Positions 15,741-26,047 of a stretch of 64,000 nt of DNA are shown piece by piece. Position 1 is the first letter of the stretch, and every line of letters begins with the position of its first letter. The notes under the pieces were generated by a model that worked only from the letters and a program-made list of their open reading frames with translations, was not told the origin of the DNA and did not search any database. The translations under genes were made by a program, and so were the position numbers. Source of the stretch: Streptomyces sp. MJM8645 (lineage in GTDB: Bacteria > Actinomycetota > Actinomycetes > Streptomycetales > Streptomycetaceae); the NCBI RefSeq assembly GCF_001625365.1, contig NZ_LJJF01000001.1, positions 5,446,001-5,510,000 of the forward strand. Direction: 5' to 3'.

Positions 15741-17476
15741 CCACCGACCAGCCGGCCCTCGCCTCCGCCGTGCCCGCCCCGCGCGGCGTCCGCGCCGGCG
15801 GCCGGCCGCCCGGGCCCGATCCGGCCCCCCGGCGCGGCTTCCTCGCCAAGGCCTTCGGCATCACCGCCGTCCTCAGCGCCGCCGGCTCCGGCCTCGGCCT
15901 GCTGCGCGACCTCCTGCTGGCCCGCTACTTCGGCGCCAACCAGGGCACCGACGCCTTCCTGGTCGCCTGGACCGTCCCGGAGACGGCCGCGCCGCTGCTG
16001 ATCGAGGACGCCATGTCCTTCCTCATGGTGCCCGCCTTCGCGCTCGCCCTGGTGCTGCGCGAGGAGGACCCGGACGCCCCCGACCCGGTCCGCCAACTGG
16101 TCCGCGCCACCCTGCCCTGGCTGCTGCTCGCGCTCAGCGGGCTCGCGCTGGCCACCGCCCTCGGTGCCCCGCAGCTGGTCGAGCTGCTCGCCCCCGGCCT
16201 GGCCAACCCCGGCCTCGCCGTCACCTGCACCCGGATCACCGCGATCACCGTGCTGCCGTTCGGCGTGGCCGGCTACCTCGCCGCCGCGCTGCGCGCCCAC
16301 CACTGCTTCACCGCGCCGGCCGGCATCTACGTCGCCTACAACGTCGGCATCCTCGCCGTGCTGCTCGGCTGCCAGTCCTTCCTGGGCGTGCGCTCCGCCG
16401 CCCTCGGCGTCGCGCTCGGCAGCCTGCTGATGGCCGGCCTGCTGGTCGCCCCGTTCCTGCGCCGGCTGCGCCAGGGTGCGGGCCCGGGATCGCACCCGGG
16501 CGCGGGCCGCTCCCGCCGCTCCCGCAAGGCGCTGGTGCTGATGCCGTTCGCCCTGCTGCCGGTGGCCGCGTTCACCCTGACCCGGCAGTCGCAGGTCTTC
16601 GTCGAGCGCTACCTCGGCTCGGCGCTGCCGCCCGGCACCATCTCGCACCTCAACTACGCCGCCAAGGTCTCCCAACTGGCCATGACGGCAGGCATCCTGA
16701 TCTGCACCGTCACCTTCCCGCTGGTCGCCCGGGCGCTGGCGGCCGGGGACCTCACCGCCGCCCGGGACCGGGTCGAGAAGGACCTCGGCCAGGCCGCGGC
16801 GGTCGTCCTGGTCGGCACCGCCTTCCTGATGGCCTGCGCCCCCTCGGTGGTCTCGCTGCTCTTCCAGCGCGGTGCCTTCGGCCCGCGGGATACCGCCGCC
16901 ACCGCCGCCGTCATCCGGGTCTACAGCTTCGGCCTGCCCGCCCAGGCGCTGATCGGCGTGATGATCCGCCCGTACTTCTCGCTGCGCCCGGTGGTCCGCC
17001 GGGCCGACGATCCGGGCACCGAGGACGGCGGCCGCCGGCTGCTGGACTGGTTCCCGGTCGCCGCGATGCTGCTCGGCCTCGGCGTCACCGTCGTGGTCAG
17101 CCTGCTCGCCACCCCCCGCTTCGGCGCACTCGGGCTCGCCGCCGGGAACGCGGCCGGCATCACCGCCGCCGCCGCGCTGCTGCTGCACGGCCTGGTGCTG
17201 CGCGGCATCCCGCTGCGGCTGCGCCGGGTGCTCGGCGGCCACGCCCGGCTGCTGGCCGCCGCCGGTGGCGCCACCGCCCTCGGCGCCGCCGTCGCCGGGC
17301 TGGCCACCGGCCCCCTGCTCTCGACCCTCCTCGGGGGCCTCACCGTGGCGTTGGCCTTCGCCGTCCTCGGCACCGGCCTCGGCGCGCGTGAGGTGCGCGG
17401 TCCGGTCCTCGCCGTGGCCCGGGCCCTGAACCCGCCAACCGTCGCCGATGAAGGGAAGCTTCCCCATGGACAATGA
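15737..17476 (+). CDS. MurJ/MviN-type lipid-linked oligosaccharide flippase
   Basis: 579 residues with about fourteen hydrophobic segments. It belongs to the MVF (MurJ) branch of the MOP exporters, shown by LLARYFGANQGTDAFLVAW at the N-terminus, LNYAAKVSQLAMTAG, and an FQRGAFGPRDTAATAAV segment like MurJ. The housekeeping MurJ normally sits elsewhere, near trxB/parB. Here it lies between a polymerase and glycosyltransferase genes, so it probably flips the polysaccharide repeat unit in place of Wzx. Its ATG overlaps the previous stop (ATGA). Confidence 0.88.
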   Translation: MTTDQPALASAVPAPRGVRAGGRPPGPDPAPRRGFLAKAFGITAVLSAAGSGLGLLRDLLLARYFGANQGTDAFLVAWTVPETAAPLLIEDAMSFLMVPAFALALVLREEDPDAPDPVRQLVRATLPWLLLALSGLALATALGAPQLVELLAPGLANPGLAVTCTRITAITVLPFGVAGYLAAALRAHHCFTAPAGIYVAYNVGILAVLLGCQSFLGVRSAALGVALGSLLMAGLLVAPFLRRLRQGAGPGSHPGAGRSRRSRKALVLMPFALLPVAAFTLTRQSQVFVERYLGSALPPGTISHLNYAAKVSQLAMTAGILICTVTFPLVARALAAGDLTAARDRVEKDLGQAAAVVLVGTAFLMACAPSVVSLLFQRGAFGPRDTAATAAVIRVYSFGLPAQALIGVMIRPYFSLRPVVRRADDPGTEDGGRRLLDWFPVAAMLLGLGVTVVVSLLATPRFGALGLAAGNAAGITAAAALLLHGLVLRGIPLRLRRVLGGHARLLAAAGGATALGAAVAGLATGPLLSTLLGGLTVALAFAVLGTGLGAREVRGPVLAVARALNPPTVADEGKLPHGQ

Positions 17477-18380
17477 ACGGGGAACCGTCCGTTCGACCCA
17501 GGCGGGCGTCCGCCGCCAGGCCGTACCGGCCGCAGCCGCACCACGTGGCGACCTCCCGTACACCGACTCCGCCGGACCGAAGGCGCGGCTGTCCAGGAGC
17601 CGCCGCCCGCTCGGCGAACCGTCCGGCCCCGGTTCCTCCTCGCCGTGGATCCTGATGTACCACTCGGTGGCGGTCGAGAAGGAGGACCCGTACCAGCTGA
17701 CCGTCAGCCCCGAGCGGTTCGCCGAGCAGGTCGCCTGGCTGCACCGGCGCGGGCGGCGCGGCGTCTCCGTGCGCGAGCTGATGCGGGCCCGGGCCGCCGG
17801 CCGGGACGACAAACTGGTCGGGCTGAGCTTCGACGACGGCTACGCGGACTTCGCGCGCCACGCCGTGCCGATCCTCCAGGCGTACGGCTTCACCGCCACC
17901 GCGTACGTGGTCGCCGACCTGCTCGGCCGGGACAACGGCTGGGACGCCGAGGGGCCGCGCAAGCAGCTGCTCACCGTCCAGGAGGTCACCGAACTCGCCG
18001 CCGCCGGTTGGGAGATCGGCTCGCACGGCCTCGGCCACCAGGCGCTGCCCGGCCTGCCGGCCGACGTCCTGGCGGTGCAGACCCGGGAGAGCCGGCGCCT
18101 CCTGGAAGAGGTGGTCGGCGGCCCGGTCACCGGCTTCTGCTACCCGTACGGCGCCGTCGACCTGCCCGCCACCGAGGCCGTGCGCGACGCCGGCTACGAC
18201 TACGCCTGCGCCATCGCGCACTCCCCGCTCACCGGCCGCTTCGCGCTGCCCCGCTGCTACGTCGGCGACCGCGACGGCGCCTGGCGGCTGCGCGCCAAAC
18301 GCGGCCGGCAGCGGCTGCGCGACACCGTCACCGAGCTGCGCCGAAGCCCCCTGGTCGCCCGGCGGGGGGCCCGGCCGTGA
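17466..18380 (+). CDS. Polysaccharide deacetylase (NodB homology)
   Basis: 304 residues. The NodB domain spans about residues 60-275. It shows PWILMYHSVAVE at its start, the metal and catalytic motif LSFDDGYADF, and a metal-binding EIGSHGLGHQALPGL (HxxxH). FCYPYGAVDLPATEAV follows. It should remove N- or O-acetyl groups from the polymer or its precursor. No signal peptide is visible, so it may act on lipid-linked precursors or leave by another route. The ATG at 17466 was chosen for its AAGGGAAG ribosome site; it overlaps the flippase end by 11 bases. Confidence 0.88.
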   Translation: MDNERGTVRSTQAGVRRQAVPAAAAPRGDLPYTDSAGPKARLSRSRRPLGEPSGPGSSSPWILMYHSVAVEKEDPYQLTVSPERFAEQVAWLHRRGRRGVSVRELMRARAAGRDDKLVGLSFDDGYADFARHAVPILQAYGFTATAYVVADLLGRDNGWDAEGPRKQLLTVQEVTELAAAGWEIGSHGLGHQALPGLPADVLAVQTRESRRLLEEVVGGPVTGFCYPYGAVDLPATEAVRDAGYDYACAIAHSPLTGRFALPRCYVGDRDGAWRLRAKRGRQRLRDTVTELRRSPLVARRGARP

Positions 18381-19492
18381 GGGTTCTGCACATCGTCACC
18401 GGCCTCGCCTCGGGCGGCGCCGAGCGCCAACTCCAGTTGCTGCTGCGGCACTTGCCCGCACACCAGCAGTGCGAGGTGGTCGCACTGACCAACCCCGGCA
18501 CGGTCGCCGCCGCGCTGCGCGGCGACGGGGTGACCGTCCACCACCTCGGCATGCGCGGCAACCGCGACCTGGGCGCGCTGCCCCGGCTGGTCCGGCTGGT
18601 CCGCTCCGGCCGCTACGACCTGGTGCACACCCACCTGTACCGGGCGCAACTGTACGGCCGGCTGGCGGCCCGGCTCGCCGGGGTCCGCGCGGTGGTCTCC
18701 ACCGAGCACTCGCTGCACGCCGGGGTGATCGAGGGCCGCCCGGTCACCCGCGGCGTCAAGGGCCTCTACCTGGCGGCCGAACGGCTCGGCAGCACCACCG
18801 TCGCGGTCTCCCGGCAGGTCGCCCAGACGCTGCACTCCTGGGGCGTCCCACCGGCCCGGGTCGAGCTGATCCCCAACGGCATCGACACCGCCCGCTACCG
18901 CCGCCCGGCCGCCGACCGGGCCGCCACCCGCCGCCGGCTGCGGGCCGAACTCGGCCTGCCGGAGGGGAGCTGGGTGGTCGGCGGAGTCGGCCGGCTGGTC
19001 CCCGGCAAGCGCTTCGAGGTGCTGCTGGAGGCCCTCGCCGCACTCGACCCGGCCGCCCGGTTGGTGCTTGTCGGCGCGGGCCCGGAGCGCGCCGCGCTGG
19101 AGCACCGGGCCGCCGAACTCGGCGTCCGGGAACGGCTGGTGCTCACCGGCGAGCGCGACGACGTGCCCGACCTGCTGACCGCCCTGGACGTGCTGGCCGC
19201 CCCCTCCACCGCGGAGACCTTCGGCCTCGGCATCCTGGAGGGCCTCGCGGCCGGCCTGCCGGTGCGGCACAGTGCCTGCCCGGCGCTCGACGAACTGCCG
19301 CCCAGTGCCGCCCCGCAGGCCCGCCGGATCCCCTCCGAGGGCGCCGCGTACGCCGCCGCGCTGCGCGACCTGCGGCACCTGAACGACCACAACGCCGACC
19401 CGCTGCCGCACCCCCCGGCGGTCGGTCACTACGACATCGCCCGGGTCGCCGCCGACCTGGGCGCCCTCTACGACCGGCTGGCCCGCGCTTGA
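18377..19492 (+). CDS. GT4 glycosyltransferase
   Basis: 371 residues, GT-B fold. N-terminal VLHIVTGLASGGAERQLQLLL, central VELIPNGIDTARY, then VGGVGRLVPGKRFEVLLEAL and the donor-site ETFGLGILEGLAAGLPV give the family 4 signature. It starts with GTG overlapping the deacetylase stop (GTGA). It is the only glycosyltransferase inside the operon proper, so with the unlinked-promoter GT upstream the repeat unit may be short, or further transferases are elsewhere. Donor and acceptor are unknown. Confidence 0.9.
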   Translation: MRVLHIVTGLASGGAERQLQLLLRHLPAHQQCEVVALTNPGTVAAALRGDGVTVHHLGMRGNRDLGALPRLVRLVRSGRYDLVHTHLYRAQLYGRLAARLAGVRAVVSTEHSLHAGVIEGRPVTRGVKGLYLAAERLGSTTVAVSRQVAQTLHSWGVPPARVELIPNGIDTARYRRPAADRAATRRRLRAELGLPEGSWVVGGVGRLVPGKRFEVLLEALAALDPAARLVLVGAGPERAALEHRAAELGVRERLVLTGERDDVPDLLTALDVLAAPSTAETFGLGILEGLAAGLPVRHSACPALDELPPSAAPQARRIPSEGAAYAAALRDLRHLNDHNADPLPHPPAVGHYDIARVAADLGALYDRLARA

Positions 19493-19541
19493 CCGCCCGC
19501 CGCCACCGGAACCGCCGTCACATACCCAAGGAGTCAAACCC

Positions 19542-20411
19542 ATGACCACACCGCGCCGAAGGGCCCGCCACCTGGTCCGCCGCTGGTGGCCGGTGGCGCT
19601 CGCGGTGCCGCTGGGCGCCGCGGCCGGCGCCGGGTACGCCGTCGTCTCGCACCCCTCGTACGCCGCCAGCGCCTACGTCCTCGTGGTGCCGCAGAATCCG
19701 GGGGAGGCCGCCACCGCGACCAACTTCGCGCAGGCGTACGGGCGGTTGGCGGGCCAGCCGCAGGTGCTCGCGGTGGCGGCCGTCGAGACCGGCCACACCC
19801 GTGCCCAGCTGGAGTCCCTGGTGCACGGGACCACCTCCCCGGACGCCCCGATGATCGAGATCACCGGCACCGGGACGCGCCCCCAGGAGGCGGCCCAGAC
19901 CGCCGACGCGGTGGCCCGCTCGCTGGTCTCCTTCGCCAACACGAGCAGCAAGGACACCAGCGTCCGGCTGGTGACGCTGGCGCCGGCCGCCGAGCCGGAC
20001 AAGCCGACCACCCCGTCCGCCGCGCTGGACGTCGCGGTCGGCGGCGCGGCCGGGCTGCTGGTGGGGGCCCTGGTGATGATGACCCGCCGCCGGGGCGAGG
20101 CCGCCCCGCCGGAGGCCGCCGAGGCCGCCGAGCCCGCCGAACCCGTCGAGGCCGCCGAGGCCCCGGTGGAGCCGACGGTGCCGGCCACCCCCCGCCCGCG
20201 CGGCGAGGAGCCGCCCGCCGCCGACCGGGCCGGGCAGGCCGACGAGGCCGGCAGGACCGGCCAGGCGGAGGAGACGGAGAAGATGGAGAAGGCCGAGGAG
20301 ACGGAGAAGGTCGAGGAGGCGGAAGGGCAGCCCGGGAAGGCCGCCGCCGCGAAGAAGAGCGCCGAGGAGCCCCCGGCCAAGGAGAAGGCCACGGCCGGGA
20401 GCGGGCGATGA
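19542..20411 (+). CDS. Wzz-like chain-length/capsular polysaccharide co-polymerase protein
   Basis: 289 residues. One membrane helix near residues 17-36, an external segment of about 120 residues with SAYVLVVPQNPGEAATATN and IEITGTGTRPQEAAQTADAV, and a second helix near 160-180. This is the layout of the Wzz/YveK family. There is no Walker kinase motif, so no BY-kinase is fused. The last 100 residues are a charged low-complexity tail of Ala, Glu and Lys, facing the cytoplasm. It should set polymer chain length with the ligase-like protein. AAGGAG precedes the ATG. Confidence 0.83.
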   Translation: MTTPRRRARHLVRRWWPVALAVPLGAAAGAGYAVVSHPSYAASAYVLVVPQNPGEAATATNFAQAYGRLAGQPQVLAVAAVETGHTRAQLESLVHGTTSPDAPMIEITGTGTRPQEAAQTADAVARSLVSFANTSSKDTSVRLVTLAPAAEPDKPTTPSAALDVAVGGAAGLLVGALVMMTRRRGEAAPPEAAEAAEPAEPVEAAEAPVEPTVPATPRPRGEEPPAADRAGQADEAGRTGQAEETEKMEKAEETEKVEEAEGQPGKAAAAKKSAEEPPAKEKATAGSGR

Positions 20412-21568
20412 GCACTGAGACCCGGCACACCGGCCTCCCGGCCCAGCCGGCGGCGCCGGGCTGGACCACCGAGCTGCGCCGCGAGGACGACGCCCTGGAC
20501 ACCCTCGCCGAGGAGTGGGACGACCTGGCCGCCCGCTGCCGGACCGCCACCTTCTTCCAGGCCGCCGACTGGCAGCGCTCCTGGTGGCGCCACTACGGCA
20601 GTCCGGGCGACCTGCTGGTGGTGCTCGTCCGCCGGGACGGCCTGCTGGTCGGCGCGGGTGCCTTCAGACGCCGCGGCGGCCCGCTCGGCGGGCTGACCGC
20701 CCTGGGCGCCGGGCTGGTCGACTACTCGGACGTGCTGCTCGACGACGACTGCGCCGACCGGGCCGCCGCCGAGTTCGCCGCCGCCCTCCCGCTCACCCGC
20801 CCGTGGCACTCCCTGGAGCTGCGCGAGGTGCACCCCGAGGCGGCGGTGCAGCGGGTGTACGAGCACTGGCACGGCCGGCGCCGCCGCTACCAGGACTCGC
20901 TCTGCCAGTACCTGCCGGCCGTCCCGATGGACCGGCTGCTCAAGCGGGTGCCCGGCAAGACCGCGCAACGCAGCCGGGTGAAGCTGCGCAAGATCGCCGA
21001 GGCCGGGGTGCAGGTCAGCTCGACGCCGGCGGCCGAGGTGCCGGCGGCGCTGGAGGGCCTGCTGCGGCTGCACTTCCTGCAGTGGCAGCAGCGCGGCGTC
21101 ACCCCGGAGCACCGCACCGAGCGCTTCGCCCGCCACCTGACCGAGTCCACCGTCGGCCTGGTCGCCACCGGCAGGGCGACCGTCCACCAGTTCCGGCTGA
21201 ACGGCGAACTGGTCGCGGTGAACCTGCTGCTGCTCTGCCCCTCCTTCGGAGGCCTGTACATGTACGGCGCGCACCCGGTGCTGCGCGAGCGGCTGGACAT
21301 CGCGGGGCTGCTGTTCAGCGCCGCCCTGGACGAGACGGTCGGCGCGGGCGTCCCGCTGCTCGGCCTGCTGCGCGGCCAGGAGCCGTACAAGCAGCGCTGG
21401 CGGCCGGACCAGCTGTCCAACCAGCGCCTGCTGTTCGGTCCGCCCGGTCCGGCGCCGGCGGCCATCGCCCGGTCCGGCGCGGTGCGCGTCCGCCAGCAGG
21501 CGGCGCACGTGCTGCGGACCCGCTTCCCGCGGCTCAAGGAGGCCCTGCTGGCCCGCCGCCGCGGCTGA
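20408..21568 (+). CDS. GNAT-type acyltransferase (BioF2/CelD-like)
   Basis: 386 residues. Recognisable parts are an N-terminal EEWDDLAARCRTATFFQAADW and a C-terminal GNAT half with ATVHQFRLNGELVAVNLLLL, GLYMYGAHPVLRERLDIAGLLF and QEPYKQRWRP. This is the CelD/BioF2-like branch often found in exopolysaccharide loci. It probably adds an acyl or aminoacyl group to the glycan. ATG overlaps the stop of the Wzz-like gene by four bases, and it is the last gene of the operon. The donor is not predictable. Confidence 0.82.
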   Translation: MSTETRHTGLPAQPAAPGWTTELRREDDALDTLAEEWDDLAARCRTATFFQAADWQRSWWRHYGSPGDLLVVLVRRDGLLVGAGAFRRRGGPLGGLTALGAGLVDYSDVLLDDDCADRAAAEFAAALPLTRPWHSLELREVHPEAAVQRVYEHWHGRRRRYQDSLCQYLPAVPMDRLLKRVPGKTAQRSRVKLRKIAEAGVQVSSTPAAEVPAALEGLLRLHFLQWQQRGVTPEHRTERFARHLTESTVGLVATGRATVHQFRLNGELVAVNLLLLCPSFGGLYMYGAHPVLRERLDIAGLLFSAALDETVGAGVPLLGLLRGQEPYKQRWRPDQLSNQRLLFGPPGPAPAAIARSGAVRVRQQAAHVLRTRFPRLKEALLARRRG

Positions 21569-21579
21569 CCGCCCCCGCC

Positions 21580-21605
21580 CCCGCCCGGGCTCAGCGCCGG
21601 GCGGG
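21580..21605. terminator. Hairpin between convergent operon and glycosidase gene
   Basis: CCCGCCCGG and CCGGGCGGG form a 9-bp stem with an eight-base loop. The stem overlaps the stop codon of the minus-strand glycosidase gene. Confidence 0.5.
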
Positions 21606-22847
21606 TGTCCGGGCCGCCGAGGGGCTCGCGAAGGGGCTCGGGGAGGGGCTCGGGGAGGGGCTCGCCGACGCGGTGGCCGAGTGGCCCGGCGACGGGCTCG
21701 CGGACGGGCCGGGCACCACGTTCGGGGCCCCGGGCCCGGTCGGCGGCGCGGGCGGGCGCGGCGCCACCGGCGGGACGATCGGCTGGACGGGGGCCTGGGG
21801 CGCCGCCGGCGCCCCCTTCGACCCGGACATCAGCTGCTTGAACCGGGCGGCGGAGCGCGGGTTGCGGTCGCACTCGAAGAAGCCGTGCGGGCAGTAGTCG
21901 GTGACGGTCTGGTAGGCGGTGTCGTGGGTGCGCATCCACTCGACCATCCGCTGCACGAACTCCGGGTTGTCGCCGTTGCGGAACAGCCCCCACTCCGGGT
22001 AGGAGACCGGCTTGCCGCGCTTGGCGGCGAACTCCACCTGGTCCTGCAGCCCGTACGGCTCGCGCACGTAGTCGTCGAAGGTGCCCCCGGCGGGCTGGTC
22101 GTAGTTATCCATGCCGATGATGTCGACCACGTCGTCGCCGGGGTAGCACTTGGTCCACGGGATGGCGTCCAGGCCCCGGTTCGGGGTGAAGTCGAAGCGG
22201 AACCGCTGCCCCGGCACCGAGCGCATCACACCGACGATCCGTCGCCAGTACGCCTTCCACGCGGACGGGTCGGGCTTGCAGCGGTGCGTGTAGGTGACGC
22301 CGTTCATCTCCCAGCCGAGGGTGAGCACGGTGTCCGCGCCGCCGAGGGCGACCAGCCGGTGGGCGAGCCGCAGGAAGTGCCGGTCGAAGTCCCCGCGCGC
22401 GCCCTGGGCGAGCAGCTTGGCGACCTCGCCGTCCGGCACGTTCGCCTCGTTGGGCACCAGCATCGGCACGCCGAGGACGAGCGTCCGGGACGGGTCGGCC
22501 AGCCGCCACTGCGACCACATGCCGAGCACCATCAGCTCGCCCTCGACGTCGGCCCAGCCGTTGCCCGCCAGGTAGGTGTGGCCGACTTGCAGGTTGGCGT
22601 CGCCCAGCCACCGCGCGTACCGGCCGATCTGCGGGATGTAGTCGTCCCAGGAGCCGACGAAGGCACCGAACGGCGGCTCGTGCTTGGGCCGCTGGACGGG
22701 CGGGCGGGGGGCGGCGCCGCGCGGCTCGAAGGCGTCCGAGGAGAGGGAGTGCCGTTCGGTCTGGCTGAGCGGCGACCCGGCCGGGACACTGGCCGTGGCC
22801 ATCAGCAGCAGGGCGGCGGCGGCCAGCGTCAGGCGGCCGATTCGCAT
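21591..22847 (-). CDS. Secreted GH26-like glycoside hydrolase
   Basis: 418 residues. A signal peptide (about residues 1-24) precedes a TIM-barrel glycosidase resembling family GH26. The probable acid/base is Glu180 in LGWEMNG and the probable nucleophile Glu285 in SYPEWG. FGAFVGSWDDYIPQIGRYARW and IIGMDNYD are further barrel strands. The last 80 residues are a Pro- and Ser-rich tail ending in SPSPSPSPSPFASPS repeats, likely a wall-spanning linker. It converges on the polysaccharide operon and probably trims or releases the polymer; the substrate is inferred. GGAGGAGAG lies before the ATG. Confidence 0.85.
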   Translation of the reverse strand: MRIGRLTLAAAALLLMATASVPAGSPLSQTERHSLSSDAFEPRGAAPRPPVQRPKHEPPFGAFVGSWDDYIPQIGRYARWLGDANLQVGHTYLAGNGWADVEGELMVLGMWSQWRLADPSRTLVLGVPMLVPNEANVPDGEVAKLLAQGARGDFDRHFLRLAHRLVALGGADTVLTLGWEMNGVTYTHRCKPDPSAWKAYWRRIVGVMRSVPGQRFRFDFTPNRGLDAIPWTKCYPGDDVVDIIGMDNYDQPAGGTFDDYVREPYGLQDQVEFAAKRGKPVSYPEWGLFRNGDNPEFVQRMVEWMRTHDTAYQTVTDYCPHGFFECDRNPRSAARFKQLMSGSKGAPAAPQAPVQPIVPPVAPRPPAPPTGPGAPNVVPGPSASPSPGHSATASASPSPSPSPSPFASPSAARTPARR

Positions 22848-23207
22848 GGTCTCTCCTCCGGGCGTCGAGGGGCGGGGGCGCGCTGGACGGACCGTGGCGC
22901 TCCGCTCGCCGACAGTAGGCCCGGCGGGCGTCGGAAAAGCCGAATGTCACCCTAAAGTGGGCGGTATTCGAACGCCGTCTGCCGCAACGCCCGGCCGGGT
23001 CTCGCCGCGTGTATCAGCTCTGTAACGGTCCGGCCGGGCCCCGGCGCCCGGCCCCGGAGCGGGCGGCGGCCCGGCCTCGGCACCGACGGTGCAGGTGGGC
23101 GGGCGGGTGCGCGGGGAGGGCGCGCGCGGCCGGACGCGCGGTCCGAGGGGTGGGGCGGGGGCAATTCCAGGCTGACTCGCGTGCCCGGTGAAAGGTACGC
23201 TCCGGCC
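22848..23207. promoter_or_regulatory. Divergent promoter region
   Basis: 360 bases between the glycosidase gene (minus) and the propeller protein gene (plus). No ORF is credible. On the plus strand TACGCT (23197-23202) lies five to six bases before the GTG of the next gene, a leaderless layout. GTGTATCAGCTCTGTAACGG near 23010 is the most AT-rich part and could hold another promoter. Nothing else is evident. Confidence 0.35.
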
Positions 23208-24242
23208 GTGTCCTGGAAGCCGCTGCGTGTACTGACCCCCCGCTCGATCCTGCCTGCCCTGGCGGTGATGCTGGTCCTTGCGGCCGGTGCGGCGGCGCAC
23301 GCCAACAAGCCGGTGCCGTTCGGCGACCGGGTGGCGGGGCCGGGCGAGGCGGAGGCCACGCCGGTCAGCACACAGTCGCTGAGCACGGCCGACCTGGACC
23401 TGAAGGTCGGCCCCGGACTGGAGGCCTTCCACCGGCAGAGCGGCGAGCAGGCCTGGTCCTACCGCCGCGAGGGCGCCACCGCGCTGTACCTGTCGATGGC
23501 GGGGGACAACGCCATCGTGGTCTGGGACGACGGCCTGGTCACCTCGGTGCGCCCGGGCGACCACGAGGTGCGCTGGCACCGGGCGGTGCCCGGCCTGGCG
23601 GACTGGCTGCGCGGCGACGGCGAGCCCGGCGCCGACAAGCGCACCGACGCGCAGCGCAAGGAGCTGGCCCAGGAGCGGGCCGCGGCGGCTCTGCACACCG
23701 TCCCGCAGGGAGCCTCCGCCTGGGTGGCCGTGGTGACCCCGAACCTGACCATGGGCCTGCGCGACGCCGACGGCGACCTGCGCTACAACTCCAAGCCGCC
23801 CGGCGGCTGCGTCTACGACCCGCTGCGCACGGTCGGCACCGAGTACGCCGTGCTCGTCCCGCGCAGCTGCACCAACAGCGCCGGGCAGGCCGTCTCCGGC
23901 GGCATCAACGGGTACCGGCTGGACAGCACCGGCTGGCAGCTGAACACCGGCCCGAGCGCCTCGATCAAGGCGCTGGACGGCAGCCGGGTGCTGATCACCG
24001 ACGGCCCGATCGTTCCGGCCCGGGTGTTCGACACCAAGGCGGCCGCCCCCGAGGCGGCCTGCGGCAGCCCGTCCGCGCCGTTCGCGGCGGTCCGTCCGCA
24101 GGGCGGCTGCACCGACCCGGCGGCGAGCCCGGCCCAGGACGCCCCGGTGGGTCAGGACGCCCCGACGGGCGACCAGCCGCCCGCGCAGCCCGAGGCGCAG
24201 CAGCCTCAGCAGTCCCAGCAGTCCCAGCAGTCCCAGCAGTAA
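23208..24242 (+). CDS. Exported PQQ-propeller-like protein of unknown function
   Basis: 344 residues. An N-terminal hydrophobic segment (about 14-36, no lipobox Cys) acts as signal anchor. The body shows WSYRREGATALYLSMAGDNAIVVWDDGLVTSV, a blade like those of PQQ-binding beta-propellers, and paired cysteines. The C-terminus is a low-complexity Pro/Gln/Ala tail that ends in a QQS repeat encoded by a nine-base tandem unit. The GTG at 23208 was chosen from the TACGCT box. It lies near the polysaccharide locus but in its own unit with its own terminator. Confidence 0.65.
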   Translation: MSWKPLRVLTPRSILPALAVMLVLAAGAAAHANKPVPFGDRVAGPGEAEATPVSTQSLSTADLDLKVGPGLEAFHRQSGEQAWSYRREGATALYLSMAGDNAIVVWDDGLVTSVRPGDHEVRWHRAVPGLADWLRGDGEPGADKRTDAQRKELAQERAAAALHTVPQGASAWVAVVTPNLTMGLRDADGDLRYNSKPPGGCVYDPLRTVGTEYAVLVPRSCTNSAGQAVSGGINGYRLDSTGWQLNTGPSASIKALDGSRVLITDGPIVPARVFDTKAAAPEAACGSPSAPFAAVRPQGGCTDPAASPAQDAPVGQDAPTGDQPPAQPEAQQPQQSQQSQQSQQ

Positions 24243-24258
24243 CGCCGGACCGCCGGTA

Positions 24259-24281
24259 CCCCCGGGCGGTAGCCCCGGGGG
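24259..24281 (+). terminator. Terminator hairpin after the propeller-like gene
   Basis: CCCCCGGG and CCCGGGGG form an 8-bp stem with a seven-base loop, 17 bases past the stop codon and just before the promoter of the ABC-F leader. Confidence 0.55.
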
Positions 24282-24297
24282 TTCTCGCGCGGCCCGG

Positions 24298-24334
24298 TAG
24301 ACTTGCCGTCATGGCTGACTTCTCCGGGCAATAG
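24298..24334 (+). other. Leaderless seven-codon upstream ORF before the ABC-F gene
   Basis: TAGACT (24298-24303) is followed seven bases later by ATG (24311) and a complete tiny ORF, MADFSGQ, ending in TAG at 24332-24334. It has no ribosome site and the spacing fits translation from the very 5-prime end of the mRNA. The ABC-F start codon lies 115 bases further on. Short upstream ORFs are known to control ABC-F genes by ribosome stalling and attenuation; whether this one does is inference. It is too short for gene callers. Confidence 0.5.
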
Positions 24335-24448
24335 CGGGCGCGCGGCACCGCCCCGTGCGCTGTGCCGACCACCGACGACGCCCCTTCCCGCTGCCCGGCC
24401 CCGGGCCCCGTCCGGCCGCCCGCCCACGTCCCAGGAGTAGTTTCCGCC

Positions 24449-26047
<1,599 letters not shown>

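Noticed and set aside
15641..17812. 723-codon minus-strand ORF opposite the ligase and flippase genes
   Set aside because: Composition is repetitive Gly/Gln/Glu/Arg without motifs; both plus-strand genes are well supported.
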